This document shows positions 9,608-20,210 of a stretch of DNA of 64,000 nt, one piece after another (the first letter of the stretch is position 1; the number at the start of each line of letters is the position of its first letter). This DNA is from Methylovirgula sp963708155 (GTDB taxonomy: Bacteria; Pseudomonadota; Alphaproteobacteria; Rhizobiales; Beijerinckiaceae), in assembly GCA_963708155.1 (NCBI GenBank), contig OY970183.1, positions 1,364,001 to 1,428,000 of the forward strand. Direction: 5' to 3'. The position numbers and the translations under genes are program-made. The notes beneath the pieces were generated by a model, which searched no databases, was not told the DNA's origin, and was given only the letters and a program-made list of their open reading frames with translations.

Positions 9608-10423
9608 ATGCCCTTTACCGTCGCCACCTGGAATATCAATTCCGTCCGCCTGCGCATCGATCTCGTCGGCAAATTCCTCGCAGACCACGCGCCCGACGTT
9701 CTCTGCCTGCAGGAAACAAAATGCCGCGATGCCGAATTCCCCACTGCGGCCTTTCGCAAATGGGGCTACGAGCACATCGCGATCAACGGCCAGAAGGGCT
9801 ATCACGGCGTCGCCACCGTCTCGAAAATCCCCTTTGGAATCATCGACCGGCGCCCCTTCTGCGATAGGGGCGACGCGCGCCACATCAGCGTGACGCTGGC
9901 GCCGACCGATGCGCGCGCCTTCACCCTGCATAATTTCTATGTACCGGCGGGCGGTGACGAGCCCGACCCGGACATCAATCCGAAATTCGCCCACAAGCTC
10001 GCCTTTCTCGACGAGATGGCGGCTTGGATCGCGGCGGATGGCATTGCCGGCGGCGATGCGGTGATGGTGGGCGACCTCAATATCGCGCCGCTCGAAACCG
10101 ATGTGTGGAACCACAAGGCGCTGCTCAAAGTGGTGAGCCACACGCCGATCGAGGTCGAAAAACTCGGCCAGGTCTTTGCCGCAGGCCCCTGGGTCGATGC
10201 CTTGCGCCGCTATGTGCCGCCCGAGCAGAAGCTTTATACATGGTGGAGCTATCGCTCGCCCAACTGGGCATTGGCCGACAAGGGCCGCCGGCTCGACCAT
10301 ATCTGGACGAGCCAAAGCCTCGCGCCGACGCTATCCGGCATCAAGATCCTGCGCGAAAGCCGCGGCTGGGAACGGCCCTCGGATCACGTGCCAGTGCTGG
10401 CGCATTTCGATTTCGGCAGCTGA
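9608..10423 (+). CDS. xthA: Exodeoxyribonuclease III (AP endonuclease)
   Basis: 271 residues from ATG 9608: VATWNINSVRLRID, then CLQETKC (metal-binding Glu), YHGVATVSK, VGDLNIAP (catalytic Asp/Asn), the RLDHIW-type motif GRRLDHIWTS and the terminal SDHVPVLAHFDF (catalytic Asp-His). All active-site motifs of the ExoIII/EEP family are present. It cuts 5' of abasic sites and trims 3'-blocked ends in base-excision repair. The open frame extends upstream to 9512, but homology starts at MPFTVATWN, so the later ATG is used. It ends seven bases from the convergent neighbour. Confidence 0.95.
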   Translation: MPFTVATWNINSVRLRIDLVGKFLADHAPDVLCLQETKCRDAEFPTAAFRKWGYEHIAINGQKGYHGVATVSKIPFGIIDRRPFCDRGDARHISVTLAPTDARAFTLHNFYVPAGGDEPDPDINPKFAHKLAFLDEMAAWIAADGIAGGDAVMVGDLNIAPLETDVWNHKALLKVVSHTPIEVEKLGQVFAAGPWVDALRRYVPPEQKLYTWWSYRSPNWALADKGRRLDHIWTSQSLAPTLSGIKILRESRGWERPSDHVPVLAHFDFGS

Positions 10424-10430
10424 AAAGGCC

Positions 10431-10793
10431 TTAGGGGTAAGGCGGAACCTCTTTACCCGGCGTCCAGAAGTCGACCAGCGGCTCCGGGCGGCCCGTCGGA
10501 TAGAGCGGGCGCGGCAGGCTATCCTCATGGAAACGCGAAGGAAAATAGGCCTGATCCGGCGTCTCGTTGAAGCCGGTCGTGGCCGTCACGTAATTCTCCT
10601 CCGAGCCCTGCGGCACGACATTGCCCGGATCGAGCCAGCTGCGTTTGTTGACCGTCAGCGGCGGCTGATCGCTGGAATAGACGACAGCGGCATGATGGTG
10701 ATGCTTATGCGCCGCGAGGGCGACGGGAGCGGAGGCAAGGCCGCCGGCGCCGAAGGCGGTCACGGCCAGCAGGAACATCGAAATCGGACGCAT
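10431..10793 (-). CDS. Small secreted protein, histidine-rich near the mature N-terminus
   Basis: 120 residues with a clear signal peptide (MFLLAVTAFGAGGLASAPVA, cut near ALAA) followed by HKHHHHAAVVYSSDQPPL. The mature part is small and polar, rich in Pro, Tyr and Ser, and ends WTPGKEVPPYP. Four or five adjacent histidines right after the cleavage site could bind metal, which is inference only. No family recognised. Convergent with xthA, with only seven bases between the two stops. Confidence 0.7.
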   Translation of the reverse strand: MRPISMFLLAVTAFGAGGLASAPVALAAHKHHHHAAVVYSSDQPPLTVNKRSWLDPGNVVPQGSEENYVTATTGFNETPDQAYFPSRFHEDSLPRPLYPTGRPEPLVDFWTPGKEVPPYP

Positions 10794-10921
10794 GAATGAA
10801 CTTTCCTTCCGCCCCGGGCGGCGTCCGCCCGATTCGGCGGCCCAACCCTGGCGCGCTATTTTAGCCGGGCTTTACTTGCGGGGCGAATGACAAAGCACCC
10901 AACACGGGCCCAAAAGCCGAT

Positions 10922-11760
10922 TCAGAGCATTTTTCGCAGCCGGAGTGGCGGCGGTGCATCATTTTCATCGATCCAGTTTACCGTGGCGGGGTCCGGAGCG
11001 AGCGCCGCCCCGGCGCAGGCCCGGCCGCGTTTCATCTCGGAATTCAGCGAAATAGCGCGCCAGCGCCGGATCGCCACCCCCGCCGTCGAATTCAAGCCGG
11101 TCGATGAGACAGGCGAGCGCCGGCCGTGACATCGGCCGAGCCTTGGTGCCGCAGGCGAAGCCGCTGAGCCGGAAGCGTGCCGTCGAGCCCGGCGCCGCGA
11201 AAGCCGAGGCACGGCACCGGCATCGCTGCACCGGCGACGAGGTCGACGTCCGCTGTCTCAAGCGGGCCGAACCGTGTCGGCAGATTTGCCGGATTGGCGC
11301 TTCGGGTGATCGCGAGATCGATGGCCGCCCCGTCCCGGACGAGATCGACGAAGAGCGGCACATCCGCCACCGCCTCGCCGCCGACGCGGTAGAGCGTCAG
11401 CCGGAAGAAGGGATCGCCGCCGTCGATGCGGCCGAAGGTAATAATATCCTGCCGCCCACCGCCAAGCCGATTGCGCCGCGCGGCATAGGTCTGCGGCAGG
11501 CGGGCGAGCTGCGGCGCCGACAGGTCGAAAAGCGCAAGCGGATGAGCGATATCGGCCCATTCCGGCGGCGGCGCGGCGACGATTTGCGTCTCGGGCGGGA
11601 CCGGCGCGGGATCGCGGCCGCAGAGGAGCACGAGAGCGGCAGCAAAGAGGATCGCCACGGCGGCCGCGGTATGGACCGAAACGCCGCGCTTTCGCTGGCG
11701 CCGCCGTTGCGGCTGTTCGAGCCGCCGTGTCGGCCGAATGTCGTCGAATGTGGCGCGCAT
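10922..11760 (-). CDS. Hypothetical single-pass membrane protein, frameshifted
   Basis: Opens MRATFDDIRPTRRLEQPQRR, a basic cytoplasmic segment, then one membrane helix (TAAAVAILFAAALVLLCG) and a periplasmic domain with FGRIDGGDPFFRLTLYRVGG and DRLEFDGGGGDPALARYFAE. This architecture is common in hypothetical proteins of Hyphomicrobiales; I do not know a function. The frame shifts near 11190, and a second shift near 11000 would restore a C-terminal end VNWIDENDAPPPLRLRKML, which looks more natural than the alternative. Divergent from asd. Confidence 0.55.
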
Positions 11761-11991
11761 GGCATTCCCCGCCTCGCAGAGGCGGAGGCAGCCTCGCACG
11801 AGACGGCTTGCCGCCGGTTACCGGGCCAGCGGCTTCTGCGGATAGGGTCAACAGAGCCTTTATGCGCGGCGAAGGCCCCGCGCCCGAGCCGAAGCCGCTT
11901 CCTTAGCCTCTTGCGCGGGTGATTTTTCGCCCGATCTTTGTTATGGCAGCGCGGCCGCGCATGGTCCCGCCCGGCCGCACAGGAGAAGAAA

Positions 11992-13028
11992 ATGGGTTTC
12001 AAGGTCGCCGTCGTCGGCGCCACCGGCAATGTCGGGCGCGAAATGCTCGATATTCTCGCCGAGCGGCGGTTTCCGGCCGATGAGGTCGTCGCGCTCGCTT
12101 CCTCGCGCTCGATCGGGACGGACGTGTCCTATCGGCGACAAGACCCTCGTACTGCAAAGCGCTGGAGACTTACGATTTCTCCGGCACCGACATCTGCCTG
12201 ATGTCGGCCGGCGGCACGGTGTCGAAGGAATATTCGCCGAAGATCGGCCGGCAGGGCTGCGTCGTCATCGATAATTCCTCCGCCTGGCGCATGGACCCGG
12301 ACGTGCCGCTGATCGTGCCCGAAGTGAATGCCGACGCCGTGCGGGGCTTTGCGAAGAAGAACATCATCGCCAACCCGAATTGCTCGACCGCGCAGCTTGT
12401 CGTCGCGCTGAAGCCGTTGCACGACGCGGCGACGATCAAGCGCGTCGTTGTCGCGACCTATCAATCCGTTTCCGGCGCCGGCAAGGACGCGATGGACGAG
12501 CTTTTCGCCCAGACGCGCGCGATCTTCGTCTCCGACAGCGTCGAGACGAAGAAGTTCCCCAAGCGCATCGCCTTCAACCTCATTCCGCAGATCGACGTCT
12601 TCATGGAGGACGGCACCACCAAGGAAGAGTGGAAGATGATGGCCGAGACGAAGAAGATTCTCGACCCGAAGATCAAGCTCACCGCGACCTGCGTGCGCGT
12701 GCCGGTCTTCATCAGCCATGCCGAGGCGGTGAATGTCGAATTCGAGAAGCCGATCACGGCCGACGAGGCGCGCGACATCCTGCGCGAGGCGCCGGGCGTT
12801 CTGGTGATCGATAAGCACGAGCCCGGCGGCTATATCACCCCGCACGAGGCGGCGGGCGAGGACGCGACCTATGTCTCGCGCATCCGCGAGGACGCGACGG
12901 TCGAGAACGGGCTCTCCTTCTGGTGCGTCGCCGACAATCTGCGCAAGGGCGCGGCGCTCAACGCCGTGCAGATCGCCGAGCTGCTCGTCAACCGCAAGCT
13001 CATCACGCCGAAGCAGAAGGCGGCCTGA
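11992..13028 (+). CDS. asd: Aspartate-semialdehyde dehydrogenase, frameshifted
   Basis: About 344 residues: NADP-binding start VAVVGATGNVGREMLDILAE, then DICLMSAGG, VIDNSSAWRMD, the active-site NPNCSTAQL (catalytic Cys) and later TCVRVPVFISHAEAV with the conserved histidine. It reduces aspartyl phosphate to aspartate semialdehyde, the branch point to lysine/diaminopimelate, threonine and methionine. Two extra bases appear between 12130 and 12175 (in the segment encoding GDKTLVLQSAETYDF), shifting the frame twice. An essential gene for cell-wall synthesis, so loss in vivo is unlikely. RBS AGGAGAAG precedes ATG. Confidence 0.93.
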
Positions 13029-13029
13029 C

Positions 13030-13272
13030 ATGACCGACGTGCCGGCCGAATGGCTTAAAGCGCCGGTCAGCGTCGCCGAGATCGACGCCGAACTCGGCGG
13101 CTCGAATTTTCGCGAAGCGTGGCAAAAGCTGAAGGGCGAGATGCGGCCGGGCGACACGATCCAGCGCTTTGAAAGTTCCGCCGCGACCTGGGAAGACCTC
13201 TCCGGCCGCGCCGGTATCGCGTTGGTGCGCGACGGCGAGGCGATCGACGCGATCGTGACCTTGATGAATTGA
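13030..13272 (+). CDS. Small conserved-type hypothetical protein downstream of asd
   Basis: 80 residues, starting two bases after the asd stop, so almost certainly translated from the same mRNA. Sequence features: EWLKAPVSVAEIDAELGG, FREAWQKLKGEMRPGDTIQR and a final GIALVRDGEAIDAIVTLMN. No membrane segment or signal peptide. The mixed alpha/beta composition and ordinary codon use support a real cytosolic protein, but I do not recognise the family. Confidence 0.6.
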   Translation: MTDVPAEWLKAPVSVAEIDAELGGSNFREAWQKLKGEMRPGDTIQRFESSAATWEDLSGRAGIALVRDGEAIDAIVTLMN

Positions 13273-13310
13273 AGCGCGTTCCTCCCTCGCCCCATGAGCG
13301 TAAGCGAAAT

Positions 13311-13382
13311 GGGGAGAGGGTTGGGGTGAGGGGCAGAGGGATCGGCGCATATTTCCCCAGCCCCTCACCCTAGCCCTCTCCC
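13311..13382. repeat. REP-like inverted repeat (family B)
   Basis: GGGGAGAGGGTTGGGGTGAG plus GGGC (13311-13334) is mirrored by the complement GCCCCTCACCCTAGCCCTCTCCC (split here; 13359-13382). Further partial arms (CCTCGCCCCAT at 13286 and GGGGAGAGGGG at 13389-13399) extend it. This matches the CCCTCTCCCC/GGGTGAGGGGC intergenic palindromes widespread in rhizobia. It lies between two convergent genes and abuts the stop of the minus-strand gene. Confidence 0.8.
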
Positions 13383-13400
13383 GCTTGCGGGGAGAGGGGA

Positions 13401-14105
13401 TCACGCCGAAGCGGAAGGCGAGGCGAGCAGCGGCAAGCCTTCGCGAATTCGAAATACACCGACGCTGACGAGATTGAGAAGTCTTTGGCGATTGCGGTCA
13501 AAATAATCGTAGCGTGAATTGTCGTTCCAGGACATGCGGACCCAGTCGAAGTGCAGCCGGCTCGTGTCGCGGTCCGGGCCCGGCTGCTTGAAGACAACAC
13601 CACACCCGTAATCCGTATCGACGGTGTAATAGGTGATGCCGGCGCGCCCGAGAACGAAATCGATATAGGCCCAATAGGTCACGCCGCACCACTCGCCGGG
13701 CGTGACATCCGGCGCGGCGACCTGCGCATTGGGCGGATTGCAGTCATGGATGACGAGCGCGCCGCCCTGGCGCACGAGACTGAACCCGCCGACGATATCC
13801 TCGAAACTGTTTTCGTACGTGTGGTGAGGATCAACGAAGACGAGATCGAACGGCGGCTTTGCCGATAGCGCATCGACAAGGTCGCAAGAGGTGCGTTGCG
13901 ACGTTCGATAGGTGATGTCTTGATCGGCAAGCGCGTCCTCATCGGCAATGGCATAGACGGCTCTCTCGCAGCGCGCATATTGGGCTCGATCGACAAGCGC
14001 ATATTGGAAACCCGTATCGGGCGTCGATATTTCGAGATGCGATACGAAACCGTATTTGGCGCCGAGAAGATTGATAATGTCGCTTTTCTTCATCGCGCCA
14101 TGCAT
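13401..14105 (-). CDS. Class I SAM-dependent methyltransferase-like protein
   Basis: 234 residues. The core FDLVFVDPHHTYENSFEDI and GGALVIHDCNPPN are the acidic-loop and following strand/helix of the Methyltransf_24 type, found near surface-polysaccharide or secondary-metabolite genes. The N-terminal YGFVSHLEISTPDTGFQYAL stands where the glycine-rich SAM loop is expected but lacks the usual GxGxG pattern, so catalytic competence is uncertain. No sugar or natural-product genes adjoin it. An alternative start is ATG 14093 (MKKSDIINLL). Confidence 0.65.
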   Translation of the reverse strand: MHGAMKKSDIINLLGAKYGFVSHLEISTPDTGFQYALVDRAQYARCERAVYAIADEDALADQDITYRTSQRTSCDLVDALSAKPPFDLVFVDPHHTYENSFEDIVGGFSLVRQGGALVIHDCNPPNAQVAAPDVTPGEWCGVTYWAYIDFVLGRAGITYYTVDTDYGCGVVFKQPGPDRDTSRLHFDWVRMSWNDNSRYDYFDRNRQRLLNLVSVGVFRIREGLPLLASPSASA

Positions 14106-14155
14106 CCCATGAGCCTGAACTCTTCGTGGCGGAGCTCCTCGGTGCCGCGGCGGGA

Positions 14156-15114
14156 TCAGGCCGCGAGCGCGAGCCGCTTCGACACCAGCTCGCGCAGCGC
14201 CAGCAGATCGCGCGAGAAGACGCGGATGCCTTCGGCAAGCTTTTCCGTCGCCATCGCATCCTCATTGAGCATGAAGCGGAAGCTTTTTTCGTCGAGGAAC
14301 ATCTGCGCGCGGGCGCGTCAGCCTTCGCGCGCTCCGGCTCCAGCGCGCGCGGCAATGCGCCGTCATCCTTCGCCAGGGCATCGAGCAGGGACGGGGCGAT
14401 CGTCAGGCTATCGCAGCCGGCGAGGGCTTCGATCTCGCCCTGATTGCGGAACGAGGCGCCCATGACGATCGTCTTCGCCTCATAGGCTTTCGCATAGGCA
14501 TAGATCTCGCGCACCGAGACGACTCCGGGGTCGGTCTCGGCCGTGTAGGTCTTGCCTTCGTTCTTGACGTGCCAATCGAGGATGCGGCCGACGAAGGGCG
14601 AGATGAGATAGGCGCCCGCCTCGAAGGCCGCCGCCGCCTGCGCCAGCGAGAAGATCAGCGTCAGATTGACGTCGATGGCTTCTTTCTGAAGGATCGAAGC
14701 GGCCTTGATGCCCTCCCAGGTCGCGGCGACCTTGATGAGCACGCGCTCGCGCCCGACGCCGCGCTGGTGGTAATCCGAGATGATCTCGCGCGCCTGCGCG
14801 ACCGTGCCGTCGACATCGAAGGAGAGATCGGCATCGACCTCGGTCGAGATGCGGCCGGGCACGAGCTTCGTCAGCTCCGCGCCGAAATTGACCGAAAGAC
14901 GCTGGGCGATGCGGCTTGTCGCGGCACTATGGTTGATACCCCACAGCACCGCTTCCTCGACAAGCGCCTGATGCTCTTCCATCGCCGCCGCCTTCAAGAT
15001 GAGGCTCGGATTGGTGGTGCAATCCTGCGGCTTGTACTGCGCGATGGCGCCGATATCGCCGGTGTCGGCGGTGACGATCGTCCATTGCTTCAACTGGTCG
15101 AGTTTCGAGGGCAT
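14156..15114 (-). CDS. tal: Transaldolase (TalA/B type), frameshifted near the end
   Basis: About 318 residues from MPSKLDQLKQWTIVTADTGD. Family marks: QDCTTNPSLILKA (substrate-binding Asp), FGAELTKLVPGRISTEVDA, and the Schiff-base lysine in VLIKVAATWEGIKAA. It moves a dihydroxyacetone unit between pentose-phosphate and glycolytic sugars. The frame breaks near 14315; in the shifted frame the C-terminus reads through to VSKRLALAA and the stop at 14156. The start is set by homology; an upstream in-frame ATG at 15186 adds unrelated residues. Confidence 0.92.
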
Positions 15115-15381
15115 GGCGTGGTCCCTGGTCAACGGATGGCGTTGTCGCGAGCGAACCGAAACGGCGCCTCGCGATGGCGCCTCCATATACGGCGGCAGAT
15201 TGGCCGGGCCATGACGAAGGTCAAGAGCCCGGAGCGGGCCGCGGCCCTTCCATAAGCCGGCGCGCCCCCAGCGGCAAATAGAGCGGAAAAGCCGCGCGGC
15301 GGAAAAATCGCCGCAAGGGGCAACCGCCGCGCGGCGAATTGGTTCTGCTCACGCCGAGAGTTCTCGCGAGCAGTTTAACCA

Positions 15382-16255
15382 ATGGCAAGAAAACCCGCGC
15401 CGCCGTCCCGCAAAAGGCCCGAGGAAAAGCCCGATGTCGAGCCGGTCGTCGCCGTCACCGAACGCGAGATCGAGGACATTGAGGAGCGATCGAGCCCGCG
15501 CACGCCCGTCATCTACGAGATCGTGCGCCGTCTCGGCGAGGAGGAGATGGTGCGTCCCGCCCTCTCGCTATGGTGGTCGGGCGTGGCGGCGGGCCTGTCG
15601 ATTAGCTTCTCGCTTGTCGCCCAGGCGATCCTGCACGCGCATCTCCCGGATGCGCCCTGGCGCCCGCTGGTCGAAAGTTTCGGCTATTGCCTCGGTTTCA
15701 TTATGGTCGTGCTGGCGCGCCAGCAGCTCTTCACGGAAAACACGATCACCGCCGTCCTGCCCTTGCTGGCGGCGTTCACGCCGTTGAAACTCCAGCCAAT
15801 TCGCCCGGCTCTGGACGATCGTGCTGATCGCAAATTTCGTCGGCACGTTCCTCGCCGCGCTCTTTTTCGCCGAAACGCCGGCTTTGTCGCCGGAGCTGCA
15901 CGCGAGCATGCTCGCTGTGGCGCGCGGTGTGACGGGCCACGGCTTCGTGGAGATGCTGATCCTGGCGATTCCGTCAGGCTTTCTCGTCGCCGCGATGGTC
16001 TGGCTGCTGCCAAGCTCCGACAGCGCGCAGTTCGCCGTGATCGCGGCAATCACCTATCTCATCGCCGCCGGTGGCTTCATGCATATCGTCGCCGGCAGCA
16101 CCGAGGCCTTCTATCTCGCCCTGAACGGCGCGACGGGCTGGGGCTTCGTCTTTGGCGGCTTCATCCTGCCGGTGCTTATCGGCAATGTCTTCGGCGGCAC
16201 AGCGCTCTTCGCGCTCGTCGCCTATGGCCAGGTGATGCACGAGATCAAGGCATGA
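15382..16255 (+). CDS. Formate/nitrite transporter family protein, frameshifted
   Basis: About 290 residues: an acidic/basic cytoplasmic N-terminus of about 60 residues, then six membrane helices of the FNT fold (LSLWWSGVAAGLSISFSLVA; FGYCLGFIMVVLARQQLFTEN; LIANFVGTFLAALFFAE; LILAIPSGFLVAAMVWLLP; ITYLIAAGGFMHIVAGSTEA; VLIGNVFGGTALFALVAYG). The QLFTENT and HIVAGSTEAFYL motifs and long N-terminus resemble the YfdC subgroup, whose substrate is unknown, rather than FocA/NirC. One frame break near 15805. Divergent from transaldolase with a 267-base gap. Confidence 0.85.
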
Positions 16256-16354
16256 GGCGCGCCGTCGCCCGCCAGAAATGGCGAGCCGGCCTTTCCCGCG
16301 AACCTCAGGCTGAGAAGGCAAGCCTCTCGACGCTTGAGCTGAGACAGGGCGTGG

Positions 16355-16377
16355 ATGGCCGGGACAAACCCGGCCAT
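16355..16377. repeat. Short intergenic palindrome
   Basis: ATGGCCGGG-ACAAA-CCCGGCCAT is a perfect inverted repeat between the transporter gene and thiC. It is of a kind commonly scattered in Hyphomicrobiales genomes and may act as a bidirectional terminator. Confidence 0.6.
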
Positions 16378-16403
16378 GACGCGCGGAGAGAGCCAGAAGT
16401 TAA

Positions 16404-16478
16404 CGTCATTGCGAGCGGAGCGAAGCAATCCAGTCTGTATTCGTGGATTGCTTTGTCACTTCGTTCCTCGCAATGACG
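16404..16478. repeat. Interspersed palindromic repeat, family A, copy 1
   Basis: Outer arms CGTCATTGCGAG and CTCGCAATGACG enclose inner arms GAAGCAATCCA and TGGATTGCTTT. The same element occurs at 31851-31926 and 60184-60258, each time in an intergenic gap. Confidence 0.85.
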
Positions 16479-16481
16479 GAG

Positions 16482-18305
<1,824 letters not shown>

Positions 18306-18386
18306 CGGGCCGGCTCCGTTTGTTGGACCGGCGCAGGAGCGAACACGGTTGTGCAGATGGGAGTCCCTCCGCACTTCGCGCATTGC

Positions 18387-18466
18387 CTGTCCCTGCGCTG
18401 GCATTACCCAGATTCAGGTTCAAAGGGTGTGATCTCAGCCGCCGAGCTTTCGGCAGCACCCCAAGG
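18387..18466 (-). promoter_or_regulatory. TPP riboswitch (THI element) upstream of thiC
   Basis: On the minus strand the THI-box core appears in order: GGGGTGC, GGCTGAGATCACACCC, TTTGAACCTGA, CTGGGTAATGCCAGCG, AGGGA. These are the pyrimidine-sensor and pyrophosphate-sensor helices of the TPP aptamer. It lies about 80 bases upstream of the thiC start, close enough to regulate translation initiation or early termination. Confidence 0.95.
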
Positions 18467-18632
18467 CTTGCGGAATGATAAGGGGGGACAGGGGATTCAG
18501 CAATAGTCCGTAAAGCCTGTTGTGGAGCAATTCGCTTCAGACCGGAACGGATTCCGCAACGTCACGTTGGCCTTGTGAAACGGTGGGCGGCGTGCTCGGC
18601 CGCCGCGGCGGCCATGGCGCCTGCGTCGATCT

Positions 18633-18881
18633 ATGAGGCCAAACGTGTTGGATTGGAACCAGAGCTGGGAAAACAAGGGCTGGAAACCGGAGCGTCCGCG
18701 CGAGACGAGGCCACGCCCGTGTCTTGAGCGGCAGCGTTGCGATTTGCCGCGCGGCAAGGACATGGCGAGCCGGATCGGCAGCGAGTTGCGCGCGATGTTT
18801 CCGCTTCCGCAGCCAACGGACGAATTGGCTGGCGTTCGCGAACTCCTCGCCCGTCTCGAGGTCAAGAGCGGCGGCAAATGA
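18633..18881 (+). CDS. Possible small protein with a NepR-like C-terminal helix
   Basis: An 82-codon frame. The last 39 residues (from MASRIGSELRAMF to RELLARLEVKSGGK) look protein-like, while the first part is Arg/Trp-rich and may be leader; ATG 18762 is an alternative start. The pattern IGSELRAMF followed 13 residues later by ELLARLE recalls the helices of NepR anti-sigma factors of the general stress response, but the conserved proline motif between them is displaced and no phyR or ecfG is nearby. Bases 18469-18632 hold nothing else I can identify. Confidence 0.35.
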   Translation: MRPNVLDWNQSWENKGWKPERPRETRPRPCLERQRCDLPRGKDMASRIGSELRAMFPLPQPTDELAGVRELLARLEVKSGGK

Positions 18882-18910
18882 AAAGGCCGTGGCGAACAAC
18901 GCCACGGCCT
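18881..18910 (-). terminator. Rho-independent terminator of the PRC-barrel gene
   Basis: On the minus strand AGGCCGTGGCG and CGCCACGGCCT form a perfect 11-bp stem around TTGTT, followed by TTTT. It stands 25 bases after the PRC-barrel stop. Confidence 0.88.
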
Positions 18911-18935
18911 GCACCAATCACATCATTCTTGTTCG

Positions 18936-19340
18936 TTACTTCGTTTCGGCATCCTTGTCGTAGGCCGGCGCCGCCTTCAGCTGGCTCTTGCTTTCATCGA
19001 GAACAAGCCATGTCTTGTCGCTGTTGGAGGCGACCTTCAATTCATTGAACGGAATCGCGACATCCTTCTGGCCGACGCCGAGGAAGCCGCCCACGCCGAT
19101 GACGGCCTTGGAGATCGTCCCGTCGTCCTTGTTAATGACCAGATCGTCGATATCGCCGATTTTGTTCTGCTTCGGATCATAGACGCTGGCTTTGTAAACG
19201 TCGGAGGCGAGCCAGTGGCCGCCCGCCAGCGACGAGGAATCGGCAGCAGCCGTGTGGCTGGTGCCGGTCGCGTCTTGCGCGAAGGCAAAGCTGCCTGCCG
19301 CCGCAAACAGCGCTGCCGAAAATACGAGTGTGCGCAACAT
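18936..19340 (-). CDS. Periplasmic PRC-barrel domain protein
   Basis: 134 residues: signal peptide MLRTLVFSAALFAAAGSFAF cut near AFAQ, a short Ser/Thr linker, then one PRC-barrel domain: LASDVYKASVYDPKQNKIGD, IDDLVINKDDGTISKAVIGV, GGFLGVGQKDVAIPFNELKV. Secreted PRC-barrel proteins are common in Hyphomicrobiales; their exact role is not known. Monocistronic, with its own strong terminator. Confidence 0.88.
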   Translation of the reverse strand: MLRTLVFSAALFAAAGSFAFAQDATGTSHTAAADSSSLAGGHWLASDVYKASVYDPKQNKIGDIDDLVINKDDGTISKAVIGVGGFLGVGQKDVAIPFNELKVASNSDKTWLVLDESKSQLKAAPAYDKDAETK

Positions 19341-19444
19341 GGGATTTTCCTTTGCAGGTTCGAAGGGCCTCTATGCGCGTCGCAACTGCGACGCTGGCCC
19401 GATCGTTCCCGCAAAGGCAGAATTTCGGTTGCCGCAGGGCAGCC

Positions 19445-20014
19445 TCAGTCCTTGGCGCGCTCGACGTAGGAGCCGTCTTCGGTCTGGATGACGACGCGCG
19501 TGCCCGGCTGGATGTGCGGCGGCACCATCGTGCGCAGGCCGTTCGAGAGCTTCGCCGGCTTGTAGGAGGAGGAGGCAGTCTGGCCCTTCATCGCCGGCTC
19601 GGTCTCGACAATCTCCAGCGTCACACGCGGCGGAAACTGGATCGCGACCGGAATACCATTGAAGAGCGAGAGGATGCAGGTCATGCCTTCCTGCAGATAG
19701 GCGGCCTGTTCGCCGATCACGTCGGCCGACACGCTCACCTGATCATAGGTGTCGGCATTCATGAACGTATAATGCTCGCCATCCTGGAACAGGTAATTGT
19801 AATCATGGTCCTCGACAAAGGCGCGCTCGACCTGTTCCGTCGTCTTGTAGCGATCGGTGGTCTTCACGCCATCGGAAAGGCGGCGCATGTCGATCTGCGT
19901 CGTCGGCGTGCCTTTGCCGGGATGGAAGCTTTCGGCGGTCAGCACGACATAGAGCTGGCCGTCCTCTCGCTCGATAATGTTGCCCTTGCGGATGGAGCTG
20001 GCGATGACTTTCAC
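19445..20014 (-). CDS. efp: Translation elongation factor P
   Basis: 189 residues. EF-P enters the ribosome E site and rescues stalling at polyproline. The KOW-like domain 1 contains SFHPGKGTPTTQ with Lys34 as the site for beta-lysylation. Homology places the start at VKVIASSIRKGN, a GTG codon at 20014 with AAGGAA seven bases upstream; an upstream in-frame ATG at 20080 would add an unrelated Gly/Ser-rich stretch. The modification enzymes epmA and epmB are divergently encoded just to the right, so the lysylated form is expected. Confidence 0.96.
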   Translation of the reverse strand: MKVIASSIRKGNIIEREDGQLYVVLTAESFHPGKGTPTTQIDMRRLSDGVKTTDRYKTTEQVERAFVEDHDYNYLFQDGEHYTFMNADTYDQVSVSADVIGEQAAYLQEGMTCILSLFNGIPVAIQFPPRVTLEIVETEPAMKGQTASSSYKPAKLSNGLRTMVPPHIQPGTRVVIQTEDGSYVERAKD

Positions 20015-20210
20015 GAGGTTTCCTTCATTCCTGAATGGCGCGGCGTCCTGATCCGAGCCGCCGCCTGAACCAAAACGCATTGAATTTCAATGATTTGACC
20101 AGCCAAATCGGGCCGATCCGGGCGGGCTGCCACGCAGCGCACGGCTGCGCTATAAGCGCCCGCGCCCTGGCTACCCGGCTTGGCGAAGGGTTTTCAAGCG
20201 AAATGCGGAA

